From: a virus
Virus record (IMG/VR): IMGVR_UViG_3300025889_000013
Location: 1-45,881 of that record
Length of the DNA: 45,881 nt
Strand: one strand, 5' to 3'
A program made the translations under genes and the position numbers. The notes beneath the pieces were generated by a model that had not been told where the DNA came from, ran no database searches, and was given only the letters and a program-made list of their open reading frames with translations. Of the stretch, positions 8,234-18,700 are shown piece after piece (within the stretch, counting starts at the first letter, position 1; the number at the start of each line of letters is the position of its first letter).

Positions 8234-9004
8234 ATGTCAGACAATGGCACAATTTTTACAGCAGACAATGCACCGCAGGAAACTGAAACCGCTACGACTC
8301 AGGCAGAAGACACCTCTTCTGTTACTCAGACACAATCTGAGATGGTAGCTGCCCTTGTAGGTGAGGGTAGGAAGTATAAGACAGTTGATGACTTGGCTAA
8401 AGCGTACGTTAATGCTGATAGCTTTATCGAACAGTTGAAGGCTGAAAACCGACAGCTTAAAGAGAAAGCGGATTCTGCCAAAAACATTGATGATGTCTTA
8501 GAACGGTTGCAACAACAACAGACTACACAGCCAGCAGACCAGCCGGTTGCGGCACCACAGCCCAGTGTAGGAGACCTTACTAAGTTGGTTGAAGCTACTG
8601 TAACGGGTCTGGAAACAAAGAAGCGGCGTCAAGAAAACATTCTTAAAGCTGATGCTAAAATGAAAGAGTTGTTTGGTGAAAAAGCAGCAGAGAAGTTTGC
8701 TGCGGTTGCCGTAACTCCCGACTTGCATCGCGTGTACACTGAGTTGGCTTCTGTTGATCCAGATAAGTTTGTATCACTGTTTGCGGGAGAACAAAAACAA
8801 CCGACTGTAGCAGACACAGGAGGTGTGAATACGACAGTAAACTACAGCTCTGTTAGCAACACTGGCAGAGTAACAAAAGTAGGTACTAAAGAATATTTTG
8901 ACAATGTTCGTCGTACTAACCCTTCCCTCTATTACAGTCAAGATTTTCAACTGCAAATGGACACATCGGTTAGGAGCAATCCCAACCTCTATTACGGTAA
9001 ATAA
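8234..9004 (+). CDS. Capsid assembly (scaffolding) protein
   Basis: 256 aa, acidic and glutamine-rich, with a long central helical region (NADSFIEQLKAENRQLKEKA) and no membrane segment. It precedes the major capsid gene, and its strong ribosome site (TTTTAAGGAGATTCAAATG) follows the putative late promoter. The C-terminus SLYYSQDFQLQMD...NPNLYYGK is short and aromatic, as in scaffolds that dock on the capsid. Shorter than T7 gp9 (307 aa). It directs prohead assembly and then leaves or is degraded. Confidence 0.82.
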   Translation: MSDNGTIFTADNAPQETETATTQAEDTSSVTQTQSEMVAALVGEGRKYKTVDDLAKAYVNADSFIEQLKAENRQLKEKADSAKNIDDVLERLQQQQTTQPADQPVAAPQPSVGDLTKLVEATVTGLETKKRRQENILKADAKMKELFGEKAAEKFAAVAVTPDLHRVYTELASVDPDKFVSLFAGEQKQPTVADTGGVNTTVNYSSVSNTGRVTKVGTKEYFDNVRRTNPSLYYSQDFQLQMDTSVRSNPNLYYGK

Positions 9005-9017
9005 ATAGGAGCGATTT

Positions 9018-9986
9018 ATGGCACACAATTATGATGCAGTAAATGCCAACCTCGTTCGTGCTGAGATTTGGAGCGACCAACTCAAGGAAATCCTGAAAGA
9101 TCGTCTTCAAGGTCAAAAGTACGTGCGGTGGCTGAGCAACTTCCCTGACGGGAACCAACTGACAATTCCGTCAATTGGTGAGATTCCGATGCGTGAAACC
9201 GCAGAAGAAACACCCGTTGTTTATGACGCGATGGACACTGGTGAGTTCAACCTGACGATTGATCGTTATGTTGAGTCTGCCACGTACATCACGGACAAAG
9301 CGAAGCAAGACGCGTTCTATGCGAACCAGCTCATTGCCTCGTTCATTCCGAAAATGCGTCGTGCAATTGAAGAAAACTTGGAGACATCCATCTTCGCGCT
9401 GGCTGGTCAGCAAACACTGGCTGATGCTAACACCATCAATGGTGCGGCACATCGTTTTGTTGGTTCGGAAGCATCAGGCAACCTGACACTGGGTGACTTT
9501 GCGAAAGCTAAGTTTGCTCTGGATAAGGCCAATTGTACTGGTATGCGTGTTGCGATTGTTGATCCGTCGCAAGAGTATGTTCTTAACACTCTTACCAACG
9601 TTACTAACGTGAGCAACAACCCGCGTTTTGAAGGTTTGGTCAACACTGGTTTTGTGAACGACATCACAGGTATGGCGTTTGTTAAAAACATCTACGGCTT
9701 TGACGTTTATGTTTCTAACTACCTGTCCACAACTGCCTCGGATGAAAATTCGGGTCTTGGTGGTGCGTCGGTTACGTCCACTGGTTTTGTTCAAAACCTG
9801 TTCTGTTCGCTTGGCGGCATGGACGAAACACCGTTCGTGGGCGCATGGCGTCAAGAGCCGCGTGTGGAGTTTGAGCGTAACAAAGATATGCGCCGTGACG
9901 AGTATGTCATGAACGCACGCTTTGGCTTGAAACTCTATCGCCCGGAGAGCATGGTAGTTGCGCTCACTCCTAACACTATCGCTTAA
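9018..9986 (+). CDS. Major capsid protein
   Basis: 322 aa, in the T7 gp10 position directly after scaffold, with ribosome site ATAGGAGCGATTTATG. It starts MAHNYDAVNANLVRAEIWSD and contains VGAWRQEPRVEFERNKDMRR and YVMNARFGLKLYRPE near the C-terminus, typical of HK97-fold podovirus capsids. Codon use differs visibly from its neighbours, with more C-ending codons such as CTG, AAC and GAC, consistent with very high expression. Forms the icosahedral shell. Confidence 0.9.
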   Translation: MAHNYDAVNANLVRAEIWSDQLKEILKDRLQGQKYVRWLSNFPDGNQLTIPSIGEIPMRETAEETPVVYDAMDTGEFNLTIDRYVESATYITDKAKQDAFYANQLIASFIPKMRRAIEENLETSIFALAGQQTLADANTINGAAHRFVGSEASGNLTLGDFAKAKFALDKANCTGMRVAIVDPSQEYVLNTLTNVTNVSNNPRFEGLVNTGFVNDITGMAFVKNIYGFDVYVSNYLSTTASDENSGLGGASVTSTGFVQNLFCSLGGMDETPFVGAWRQEPRVEFERNKDMRRDEYVMNARFGLKLYRPESMVVALTPNTIA

Positions 9987-9997
9987 GGAGAGATGAC

Positions 9998-10501
9998 ATG
10001 ACTACTTCTGCAAATCGTGGTTCTTCTTGGACCAACTCGGACGGTCTGGTTGTTGGTTTCGGCCCGAACAAGCCCACTATCACTGGCAGCATTGCTAAGA
10101 GCTATGTGGGTGCGGGCGGACTGAAAACGGCTGCTGTTAAATTCACGTATAAAGACATCAACGCTGCTGCTGCGGTCAATGTTCCCATTGCTGCTGGTAG
10201 CCGTATTGTTGAAGTCAAAATCGTGGTTGACAGTGCGTGGGCCGGTAGTTCCAATGCCCTCATTGTCGGTGACGGCAATGACGACAACGGCTATCACACA
10301 ACTACGGCTGGTGCTGTTGCTAACCTCACGGCTGGTGCGGTGATTGCTGCTGATGGCGTGTACGTCTATGACGACACGGCTGACGGTGACGCTACATCGC
10401 GTGAGATGAAGCTGTACAGTTCTGCTGACACGATTGACGTTGCTTCGGCTGACGTTGATTGGACAGCGGGCAGTGCTTCGCTGGTTGTAACTTACATCTA
10501 A
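9998..10501 (+). CDS. Capsid-adjacent structural/decoration protein
   Basis: 167 aa, rich in Ala, Gly, Thr and Val with almost no charged clusters, so probably all-beta. It follows the capsid gene by 11 bases with an AAGGAGAGATGACATG start and shares the same capsid-like codon use, so it is probably made in large amounts. The hairpin terminator at 10511 ends this highly expressed block. A head decoration or fibre role is inferred; no family was recognised. Confidence 0.6.
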   Translation: MTTSANRGSSWTNSDGLVVGFGPNKPTITGSIAKSYVGAGGLKTAAVKFTYKDINAAAAVNVPIAAGSRIVEVKIVVDSAWAGSSNALIVGDGNDDNGYHTTTAGAVANLTAGAVIAADGVYVYDDTADGDATSREMKLYSSADTIDVASADVDWTAGSASLVVTYI

Positions 10502-10510
10502 CGGTGTAAC

Positions 10511-10534
10511 GGGGAGGGAGGAAACTCTCTCCCC
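10511..10534 (+). terminator. Hairpin terminator after the capsid block
   Basis: GGGGAGGGAG, loop GAAA, CTCTCTCCCC: a 10-bp stem with one G-U pair and a stable GNRA tetraloop, followed by ACTTTA. The T-tract is short, so read-through into the next genes is likely. This resembles the partial terminator after the capsid gene in T7-like phages. Confidence 0.7.
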
Positions 10535-10551
10535 ACTTTAAGGAGAAGACT

Positions 10552-11124
10552 GTGCCAAATGTATCTCACGCTAGTTTAACAGGTGCTAACCTACATGAGC
10601 CTAAAGGAGTGGCTACAGCCTCTTCTGGTGATGTTTACGTAGCTGATGGTGGCGGCAGCGGTGATTGGAAACAGGGTGGCGGACACGTCTATGGAAACAT
10701 CTACTCTAAAGATGGATCAATAGCCATATCCACAATCGGTACTACTGCAAAGAAGTTTGCCGTGTTTACGGCTAATGGTCCTAGTAATGGAATGACATCA
10801 GATCACACTAACGACCAAATAACAGTGCTAACAGCAGGTGTGTATAAAGTACACGGCGTGTTTTCTATTGCAACAGCCGCAGCAGGTGATGCTGGCCTCT
10901 ACCAATTACACTTACGTGTAAACGGTACAGAAGATAGTTCAGTGGGCATTCGCCACTACTTCTCTGGATCAAGTGATACTGACACAATTATGTTAGCTGG
11001 AATTGTAACCCTAGCAGTTAATGATGTGCTTACTATTTACATTGAAAGTGATGAAGCAGGTAACACCGATGATGTAGTAGTTGAAGCAGCTAATTTTAGT
11101 GTGTTTCTGTTAAAAGAGTCTTAA
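10552..11124 (+). CDS. C1q/jelly-roll-like virion protein
   Basis: 190 aa, GTG start after AAGGAGAAGACT. The N-terminal segment MPNVSHASLTGANLHEPKGV and SSGDVYVADGGGSGDW is a conserved docking peptide seen in phage head-fibre proteins. The C-terminal ~130 residues read as a beta-sandwich of the C1q/TNF type (VLTAGVYKVHGVFSI, LRVNGTEDSSVGIRH, FSVFLLKES). Likely projects from the capsid and may bind cell surfaces or glycans. It lies just beyond the capsid terminator, so it is probably made at a lower level. Confidence 0.7.
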   Translation: MPNVSHASLTGANLHEPKGVATASSGDVYVADGGGSGDWKQGGGHVYGNIYSKDGSIAISTIGTTAKKFAVFTANGPSNGMTSDHTNDQITVLTAGVYKVHGVFSIATAAAGDAGLYQLHLRVNGTEDSSVGIRHYFSGSSDTDTIMLAGIVTLAVNDVLTIYIESDEAGNTDDVVVEAANFSVFLLKES

Positions 11125-11136
11125 TAAGGAGGCTTT

Positions 11137-11334
11137 ATGGATACATTTTTTGTAGCGGTGTTGTTCGCATGTGTTGAAGGGCAGTGTTCTTTTGCAACAA
11201 CACCTGTGCAAGTGTATTCAGTTGAAGCCGAGTGTTTAGCTGACGGAAACGAAATTATTCAAAAATTTTCTGAGATGTTCCCGAATGGTGCAATTCAAGG
11301 AACGTGTGTTAAAGTAAAAATAGGTAAGATATAA
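11137..11334 (+). CDS. Small cysteine-containing protein, possibly exported
   Basis: 65 aa with ribosome site AAGGAGGCTTTATG. It has a hydrophobic N-terminus (MDTFFVAVLFACVEG) and cysteines at residues 12, 17, 33 and 57, as in small disulphide-bonded periplasmic or membrane-attached proteins. Its stop overlaps the next start (TAATG). The 81-aa protein at 40498 has a similar build but no clear sequence match. Function unknown. Confidence 0.55.
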   Translation: MDTFFVAVLFACVEGQCSFATTPVQVYSVEAECLADGNEIIQKFSEMFPNGAIQGTCVKVKIGKI

Positions 11335-12041
11335 TGGCAACCATGACCTTGTTAGAAATTGTCCAGAGCGTGATGAGCGCAATGGACAGTGATAATGTAA
11401 ATAGTATTGACGACACAATTGAGAGTGAGCAGGTAGCCACTGTAGTTAAAGAATGCTACTTTGAATTGGTAAGCCAACGTGATTGGCCGTTCTTAGGAAC
11501 GAAATTCAGCATGTCAGGGCTGTCTGATTCTTCTCGCCCTACCTATTTGCAGTTGCTTGACACCTACTCAAAAGTTGAGTGGATTAAATATAATGGTAAA
11601 GATGTTACCTACCTTGACCCCAAAGAGTTTCAAGACATGCTTGACCAGCGTGTAGTTACAGCAGACGTAGTTAATAGTAATAAGTTTGTCATCAACCGTG
11701 ACCCACTCTATTACACAACGTTTGACGATGAGTATTTTATTTTTGACGGAATTGACTTAGACGAGGACACTACCCTGCAAACCAGTAAGAACGTTTGCTT
11801 TGGAACACGTGTTCCGACATGGACACACACAGACGGATTTACTCCCGACCTGCCTGCTAAGATGTTTCCAACATTGTTGGCAGAGTGTAAAAGCACCGCA
11901 TTCATTAACCTGAAACAGCAGCCCAACGCTAACGAAGCACGTAAGAGCCAGCGTGGAAGAAACATATTTCAAAACGAGGCTTGGCGAAACAATGCCAGCG
12001 AAGCTAAATGGAATACTAAGGTGAACTATGGACGAAAGTAA
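11334..12041 (+). CDS. Tail tubular protein A (gp11-like adaptor)
   Basis: 235 aa. Position, size and N-terminal style (TLLEIVQSVMSAMDSDNVNS, then ECYFELVSQRDWPFL) match the T7-like tail tube A/adaptor that joins portal to nozzle (T7 gp11 is 196 aa). The C-terminal QQPNANEARKSQRGR region is common in this family. An exact genome palindrome lies at 11489 and is read here as F-L-G-T. It overlaps the next gene by 14 bases. Confidence 0.85.
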   Translation: MATMTLLEIVQSVMSAMDSDNVNSIDDTIESEQVATVVKECYFELVSQRDWPFLGTKFSMSGLSDSSRPTYLQLLDTYSKVEWIKYNGKDVTYLDPKEFQDMLDQRVVTADVVNSNKFVINRDPLYYTTFDDEYFIFDGIDLDEDTTLQTSKNVCFGTRVPTWTHTDGFTPDLPAKMFPTLLAECKSTAFINLKQQPNANEARKSQRGRNIFQNEAWRNNASEAKWNTKVNYGRK

Positions 12042-12297
12042 AGACACAGTGTTTGATGAAGTGATGCGTAAAAACGCACAGCGTAAAGAGAAGCAGAAAG
12101 AAACACGTAAAAACTTTGAAGAGAGTGTAGACAAAGGCGAGAAAAAACTCGTGTGTGATGTTTCTTCAACAGGGTTGTATTCTCTGCGCTTCACTGGTGG
12201 CGGCAATCTTCCTGACGAACTTAAGGGGAAGTTTACGTCTATCGACCGTATTCGTAAAATGGTAGTGGCACGCTATGGTAAGGACATCCTAGCGTGA
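12028..12297 (+). CDS. Small hypothetical protein between tail tube genes
   Basis: 89 aa. A basic/acidic coiled N-terminal half (RKNAQRKEKQKETRKNFEES) is followed by a compact C-terminal part (STGLYSLRFTGGGNLPDELK, IDRIRKMVVARYGKDIL). It overlaps tail tube A by 14 bases and tail tube B by 4 bases, so all three are translated as a unit. Probably a structural or assembly factor of the tail. No family recognised. Confidence 0.6.
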   Translation: MDESKDTVFDEVMRKNAQRKEKQKETRKNFEESVDKGEKKLVCDVSSTGLYSLRFTGGGNLPDELKGKFTSIDRIRKMVVARYGKDILA

Positions 12298-14501
12298 CAA
12301 TCACTTCCGCACAAGACGAACAGTTTACATTCGTAGCGGGGCTTAATACAGAGGCAACCTACTTTACCTTTCCTAAGAATACGTGGAAAGATGGAGACAA
12401 TCTTATCCCTAACATTAATGGTAGGATTAGTCGCAGGGTAGGGATTGACCTAGAGAACGGTGCAACCAACACGAGCCTGTCTATAAGTGCTGCTGATAAA
12501 AACCAGTATGCCTTTACTTCAGGTAAGTGGATTGCTGTAGGTGGTGATGGCGACCTTAACTTTATTGTTGCTCAAGCCGGTAGGTACGTGAGGTTTTATA
12601 TAGACTCACCAATTGCTACGTCCACCGGCCTCAAGGCATTCTCAATCGATCTGAACAGCTATCACCCTGCTGGTAATCCGTCAATCATAGGCACTGCCCC
12701 GATTAAGTGTGCCAGTGCTGCTGGAAAGCTCATTATTACGTCACGTGATACAACTCCTATTGTTGTAGAGTATGACGCTGATGGCGACAGCATTACGGTA
12801 ACTCCAATTACAATTAAGACGCGTGACTTTGAAGGGTTGGACGACAGCTTGGAAGTGAATGAGCGCCCAACCACTCTCACAGATGCACATAAATATAACC
12901 TGTTCAATCAGGGGTGGGATACAACCAAGATTAATGACTACTATACGGCAACAGGTTATTATCCTTCCAATTCGCAGAGCTGGATATATGGCAAAGACAC
13001 CAATGACGACTTTGATAGCACAGTGCTTGATAAGCAGGATTTTGGAACGTCAGTTGCTCCTAAAGGAAGATATATTTTAGAAGCGTTTGATGAAGATAGA
13101 AGTGATGCTTCCGGTATTGGCGGTATAGCGTCTGTGACAGACAACTACCGACCTGCTGTATGTGCCTTCTTTGCAGGTAGGGCGTGGTTTGCTGGTGTGC
13201 AAAGCACTCGTCTAGGTTCGGCTGTGTTTTTTAGTCAGGTGGCTTTAGACTTGGACAAGTATGGTAAGTGTTATCAGGATGCTGACCCCACGTCAGAAGT
13301 TATTTCTGACCTCATTGACAGTGATGGTGGCGTAATTTTTATTCAAGATTGTGGTGAGATTGTTGACATTTTTTCGTTTAATAACGGTGTCATTATTCTT
13401 GCCAGTAATGGTGTGTGGGCTATTCTAGGAACATCTACCAGTGGTTTTACGGCCACAGGATATGAAGTGCAGAAGTTAAGCAACTTGGGGTGTGTTAGCT
13501 GGAAGAGTGCAGTGAGTGTGGATGACGGTGTTTTGTATTGGGGCTACAGTGGTATATGTAAACTTGGAAACACACAGCAAGGACTGTTGGCAGTTGAGTC
13601 AATCACTGACCTGAACATTAAGACCTTGTATAACAGTATACCCGCACTTGCACGGCAGTATGCCGCAGGAGCATACAATCCCGCAGACAAGGTGGTGTAT
13701 TGGGCATACAATAGTACGCTCACAACTAACGATGCGGAGTTTGCATTTAAGAAAACTAACATCCTTGCAATGGACGCCCGTAGTGGCGCATTCTACACAT
13801 TCTCTTTTCCTACAGACACGTCTCTTCCAATGTTTACAGACATCACTGTAACTAAGGAAACGCTGATAGGCGAGTTGGAATTTACAGTTGTAAACTCTGC
13901 TGGAGACACAGTTGAAGATGCAAGTTCTAACACAGTCACCGCTGACCTTGACATTACGTCTACAGGTAAGAATCAGTTTAAGTTTTTGACAGTGGTGCCC
14001 GATAGTAGCGTGTTTGAAATTACGTTTGCTGATTTTTTAACTACAGAAGATGCTCCGAATAAGTTTTACGATTGGTATAGTTTTGATGATACGGGAGTTG
14101 CACAAACGTGCTACCTAATAACTGGCTATAGCTTTGCTCCTAATGGACCCAGTAAGGGCAAACAGTCGTCCTACTGCACAGTGTATATGGAGAGAACTGA
14201 AACAGGGTTTGACATTGACGACAACCCTCTAAACGAAAGTAGTTGCACACTACAATCACGTTGGGATTTTACAGACAGTGTTAATGCTAACAAGTGGGAT
14301 GGTGGACAAGAAGTGTATAGACATCGTAGGATGTTTGTTCCTTCTGGAGCAACGTTTGATGACGGCTACCCTGTAGTGATTACAAAAAACAAACTACGCG
14401 GTAGAGGCAAAGCACTACAACTTAAATTTACTGCTGACCCTGATTACGACATGCGTATTTTGGGATGGACAATGTTCTTGTATGGCGGAACTAACGTCTA
14501 A
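12294..14501 (+). CDS. Tail tubular protein B (gp12-like nozzle)
   Basis: 735 aa; GTG start overlapping the previous stop. It resembles T7-like tail tube B (794 aa): N-terminal FVAGLNTEATYFTFPKNTWK and ENGATN, repeated beta-rich segments (FAGRAWFAGVQSTRLGSAVF, IILASNGVWAILGT), and a C-terminal region with SRWDFTDSVNANKW and RHRRMFVPSG. It builds the short tail nozzle below adaptor A. No frameshift is seen. Confidence 0.88.
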   Translation: MTITSAQDEQFTFVAGLNTEATYFTFPKNTWKDGDNLIPNINGRISRRVGIDLENGATNTSLSISAADKNQYAFTSGKWIAVGGDGDLNFIVAQAGRYVRFYIDSPIATSTGLKAFSIDLNSYHPAGNPSIIGTAPIKCASAAGKLIITSRDTTPIVVEYDADGDSITVTPITIKTRDFEGLDDSLEVNERPTTLTDAHKYNLFNQGWDTTKINDYYTATGYYPSNSQSWIYGKDTNDDFDSTVLDKQDFGTSVAPKGRYILEAFDEDRSDASGIGGIASVTDNYRPAVCAFFAGRAWFAGVQSTRLGSAVFFSQVALDLDKYGKCYQDADPTSEVISDLIDSDGGVIFIQDCGEIVDIFSFNNGVIILASNGVWAILGTSTSGFTATGYEVQKLSNLGCVSWKSAVSVDDGVLYWGYSGICKLGNTQQGLLAVESITDLNIKTLYNSIPALARQYAAGAYNPADKVVYWAYNSTLTTNDAEFAFKKTNILAMDARSGAFYTFSFPTDTSLPMFTDITVTKETLIGELEFTVVNSAGDTVEDASSNTVTADLDITSTGKNQFKFLTVVPDSSVFEITFADFLTTEDAPNKFYDWYSFDDTGVAQTCYLITGYSFAPNGPSKGKQSSYCTVYMERTETGFDIDDNPLNESSCTLQSRWDFTDSVNANKWDGGQEVYRHRRMFVPSGATFDDGYPVVITKNKLRGRGKALQLKFTADPDYDMRILGWTMFLYGGTNV

Positions 14502-14519
14502 CTGCAAAAAGGAATAGAC

Positions 14520-15758
14520 ATGGCACGACTTACACAAGACCAGATTAATGCGCTGATGGCGACAGAGCAGTCCTACCTGTCGTCACAAGGTGTCACTAGG
14601 TATGAAGAAGACGGAGACATTAGCTACAGGAATGAAGATGGAGAAAGAGTTAGGTTTGGAGACGACCTAAACAACCTAATCGCTAACATGACACAGCAGA
14701 ACATGCAGCGTGCTGGTGTCATTGACACAAGTTTTCTACAATCGGCACAAGAGTCTGGAAAACTAAAGCAGTTGGGGTTTGATAGTTCAGAAAGTTATTT
14801 AAAGTATTTGTATGGAGGCGGAGAGCAAGTCGGTTCCAACTTCCTTCTTCCAGATACGCAAGACTTCCTAAATCCGCAGTATGTCAACACTCCCCTACTT
14901 TATTCAGAGGGTGATAAAAACTTTTTCAAGAAGTTTTTAGGTGGAGCAGCACTACTTACTGGTGCTGGATTTGGATTAAACTCTCTGATGACCGCATCAG
15001 CGGCAACCACAGGTGCCGGAGCAGCTACAACCGCAGGTGCGGGAGCTGCGTATGGAGGAGAAATTGCTGGTGCAGCATTTGGCACAGAGGTGTTGGGCAC
15101 TGGGGCAGCTACTACAGCAGGCGCTAGTGCTGCGGGCAGTGGCCTACTCTCATCCATATTTGGAGAAACAGTTGGTAGTGCGCTAGGTACAGTTGGGAGT
15201 GCTGTAAGCACCATATTTGATGTCGGTGCTAAAGTAGCTCCTGTTGTCGGTGCAATTACTAATGTGGCTGGAACAGTAGCGCAAATACAAGCGGGTAAAG
15301 ACCAATCTGACGCCCTCAAGTCGCAAGCAGCGGCACAGCAAGATCAGGCGGCTGCACTGCGAGAGCAATACGCCATTTCTAAAAAACTGGCTGACATACA
15401 GAACATTAGGGCCATTAGGCAACAACTACGTGAGCGTTATAGGGCAGGTGGGGCATTAACAGCCCGTGGTGCTGTTGGAGGGACGTTGGGTAGCTCAGGA
15501 TATGCTGGCGGCATGTCGTCGCTAGGAGCGCAGTTGTCTTCAAACCTCAGCTATATGTCAGATACGGCAGGATTACAAGCACAGTCGGCTGCTCAATCTG
15601 CCGCTATTGGACAGGCTAAAGCTGCTTACGGCGCTGCTGCTGGAGACGCTGCTGCCGCACAGGGACGGGCGTCTATGGGCGCTGCATTTGCTACACTTGG
15701 CGGAACAATCTTTTCCAAAGCAGGTGGCTTTCAATCTATTTTTAAAAGTATAGGCTAA
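14520..15758 (+). CDS. Internal virion / ejection protein, gp14-like position
   Basis: 412 aa. An acidic N-terminal ~140 residues precede a long Ala/Gly/Thr-rich hydrophobic stretch (residues ~145-260) that could insert in a membrane, then a glutamine/alanine coiled region (SQAAAQQDQAAALREQYAIS) and an Ala-rich end (QSAAIGQAKAAYGAAAGDAA). This composition and its position after tail tube B are typical of T7 gp14-type ejection proteins that form a channel in the outer membrane. Assigned by position and composition, not by motif. Confidence 0.7.
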   Translation: MARLTQDQINALMATEQSYLSSQGVTRYEEDGDISYRNEDGERVRFGDDLNNLIANMTQQNMQRAGVIDTSFLQSAQESGKLKQLGFDSSESYLKYLYGGGEQVGSNFLLPDTQDFLNPQYVNTPLLYSEGDKNFFKKFLGGAALLTGAGFGLNSLMTASAATTGAGAATTAGAGAAYGGEIAGAAFGTEVLGTGAATTAGASAAGSGLLSSIFGETVGSALGTVGSAVSTIFDVGAKVAPVVGAITNVAGTVAQIQAGKDQSDALKSQAAAQQDQAAALREQYAISKKLADIQNIRAIRQQLRERYRAGGALTARGAVGGTLGSSGYAGGMSSLGAQLSSNLSYMSDTAGLQAQSAAQSAAIGQAKAAYGAAAGDAAAAQGRASMGAAFATLGGTIFSKAGGFQSIFKSIG

Positions 15759-15761
15759 CTA

Positions 15762-18700
15762 ATGCAACCTATGACAGAAGAACAAGTATACGATCCTACA
15801 CTGGATAGTGGGCTTAACGACGACACTTACGATCCTACTATAGAAATATCGTCCACAGAAAATGCGGAGACACGCCTACTTAACCCGACTAAAGCGGCGG
15901 GGTTTGTGTCGGCACACGACGGGCTTAATGGCACTCCTTCCAACCCTGCTCAAAACGCTGCACAATTGGAAGCTGGTTCTACGTTTCCAATAGACAGGTC
16001 ATTTGAAACCTATTTGCAAAATGAAATATCCGCGTCTAGGGAACAGGCGTTTAGTGCTGCTATGGGCGGGGATGCTGGCAAGGCAAAGTTCTTTGCTGAC
16101 TATTCAAAGGCACAGGAAGACCTTCGCAACTCAACACAGTCATTGTCTACAAAGCTGTTTAAGGTTACTAAAAACACACACGAACAACTTGCTGCTACCG
16201 GACCCTATCCCCCGCGAGATGCGTCGGACGTAGCTAAACTAAACCGATCAGCCACTAACACTGCTGCGGGTGTGTCGTGGGAAAACTTTGTGGGAACACT
16301 GGCTAAAGATGCTGTTCCTGAATCTTACGTAGGTAAGGCAGCTACGTTCGTGCAGTTTTTAGCTACCGAAATGACTCCGTGGGGAAGTTATGAAGAGTTT
16401 GGAATTGTCCCTAATGCAATTGCAGAAATTACAGGACTAGACAGGCAACGTAGTGCTGAAGAAGCTGTGCTTCAGATGCGTAGATATATTAACACTCTGG
16501 ACCGAGGTTCTCAACAAGAACTACTTACTAACTTGTATGAACTTCTCAAAACAAAAGGAAATGATTTTTATGCGTTCTCTGTAATAGCTTCTATTGCAGA
16601 CCCTAACCTAGACCATGATAAGTGGTATGAACTGGAAGAGACTCCCTTTTTCCTTAAAACAAGTGAAAAGTTGGCGGCAGCAGGGCTAGTGGCCGACGTT
16701 GCCTTAGTGGGTGGCATTGTTCGCGCTGCTGGTGCAGCCGGTATACGAGGACTAAAAGCCCTCTCGCTCCGTGGCAAACTTTCTAGGGTGATGAAAGAAA
16801 CACGTGGCTCAGAAGAGGTTGCTGAACAGGCGTTTAGTACGGCGTTAAGAGGTGGGGACAATGCTTTAGGCGTTAGCAAAACTGAGGCGCTAGAGATGGC
16901 CCGCGCACATACGCTTAACAACATTATAGGAACATCGCTTGATAACGTAAACCAAGCATTAGGTAAGCGTATTAGGCAAGACGCCCTAGACGCAATTGAA
17001 GGGATGCGTTCGCTGTTGTTCTCGTCAGGCAAGACGGATGACGAGGTTGCAGCAGCTATTAAAGAGGCGTCTAAGCAAGTTGCACAAAACAACCCGCACG
17101 TTCTTAACGTCCTTCCAGTTGAGGCAAGTGAGCGCGGTGTGTCGGTGCAGATTGTTCACGGCAACGACAAGGGACAGTTGTTTAAAACACGTGAAGAAGC
17201 AGAGGCGTATGCTAAAACGCTTTCTGGTGCAACTAAAATTATTGAGGCCAAAAGTAATACGGGATTTGCTGTAGCTCTTGACAAAATACCTACGCTTGAA
17301 GAGGATGTGGCTACGCTTCGTGAACTCGTTCTTAAGAACAACGCTACTAGGGCAGCAGAAGAAACCCCGGCAGGACGTGCTGCAAACTCAGGTGTTGGCG
17401 TGTTGTCCGGTAAGAAAATTGATAATCCGGCATACTCATCTTTGTTTACAAGGTCTGATGAAGACCGCATTCTTAACGGGCCGGTAAACGCAGCCGAGAT
17501 TGTAGACGCTTTGGCAGATGGGAGTAAAGACCCCATCATACAAAAGATTGCTCAACGCCTTCGGCAGAACGATGCAATCGACTTGTCAAACGTTCAGCTT
17601 ACACCGATGTCGCAAATTGAACGCTCAAGCGGACCTGTGGGGCTGTATAGAACAATTGAAGACACGTTAGGATATGACGTAACTAAGTTCAAGAACGGGG
17701 TTCCTGACGAAGCAACTGCACTACATGAGGTTATACACAGCGTAGTGACACAAACAATTGACGCTATCATGCAAGCTGATAGGGGTTCAGTTGTAATGAA
17801 CAAGGCAAATAAGGCTGTCAAGTTTACAACCGCACAGCAAACCGCTGTGCGTAAATTGGACAGAATTTTCCGTGCAATGATTCAATCCGACTTTGCTCCT
17901 TATGGAAACAGTTTGCGCGATGTTCACGAGATTTACTTGGACGCAATTCAGAGTGGTCTTGGAATTGTGGGAGAAAACGCAGAGCGACTGTTAAACCGTT
18001 ATTACGGACTGACCGACGTGCATGAGATGGTTGCCGAAGCACTATCTAACAGAGAGTTTATGAAGACTCTTCAGAAGATTCCTCTCTCTGAATTGTTCGA
18101 TGCGGAAACAATACGCAAAGAGTTTGGTGGTGGTAAGCGGTCTGTGTGGGATGCCATTACAGAGTTTATTGTTGAGATGTTTAAGGGAAGTAAGGCTGAA
18201 CCTACGGCACTTTCTGCTGTTCTTGAGAACAGTTGGAAACTAATAGACTCTGCTAAAGAAGATCAGCGCACTCTCATTTCGTCACTTGTTGCTCAAGGTA
18301 AGTTGCCGAGAACCCCTGACGGTGGAATTCGTTTTCCAAAGTTGGGTAAGCCGCACATTAAAGTGAAGGCACGTAAAGTTCTTGAGGACATGCTTGCTGC
18401 TAAAGAACAAGAACTAATTGAGTTGAAAGCTCTCAAGGACGAAGGCTTTCAAGGGTACGGTGTTGTTCAAGTGAGAGAAGACCCGACAATGCTTAAAGCA
18501 GTGGGTGGATTTGACCCCACTGACATTGCGTCAATGAATCGCATTCTTGGGTTTGACGATAAGCACATGTCCTCGTCACTGTTGGTAGACCAGTTCACTG
18601 CCGCATGGCACGTAACTGCTGGCAACCGACGCATCCTTACAGACTTTTATAAAAAGGCAATAGACCCACTGAATAGTAAGGAACGTAACGCACTCTACTC

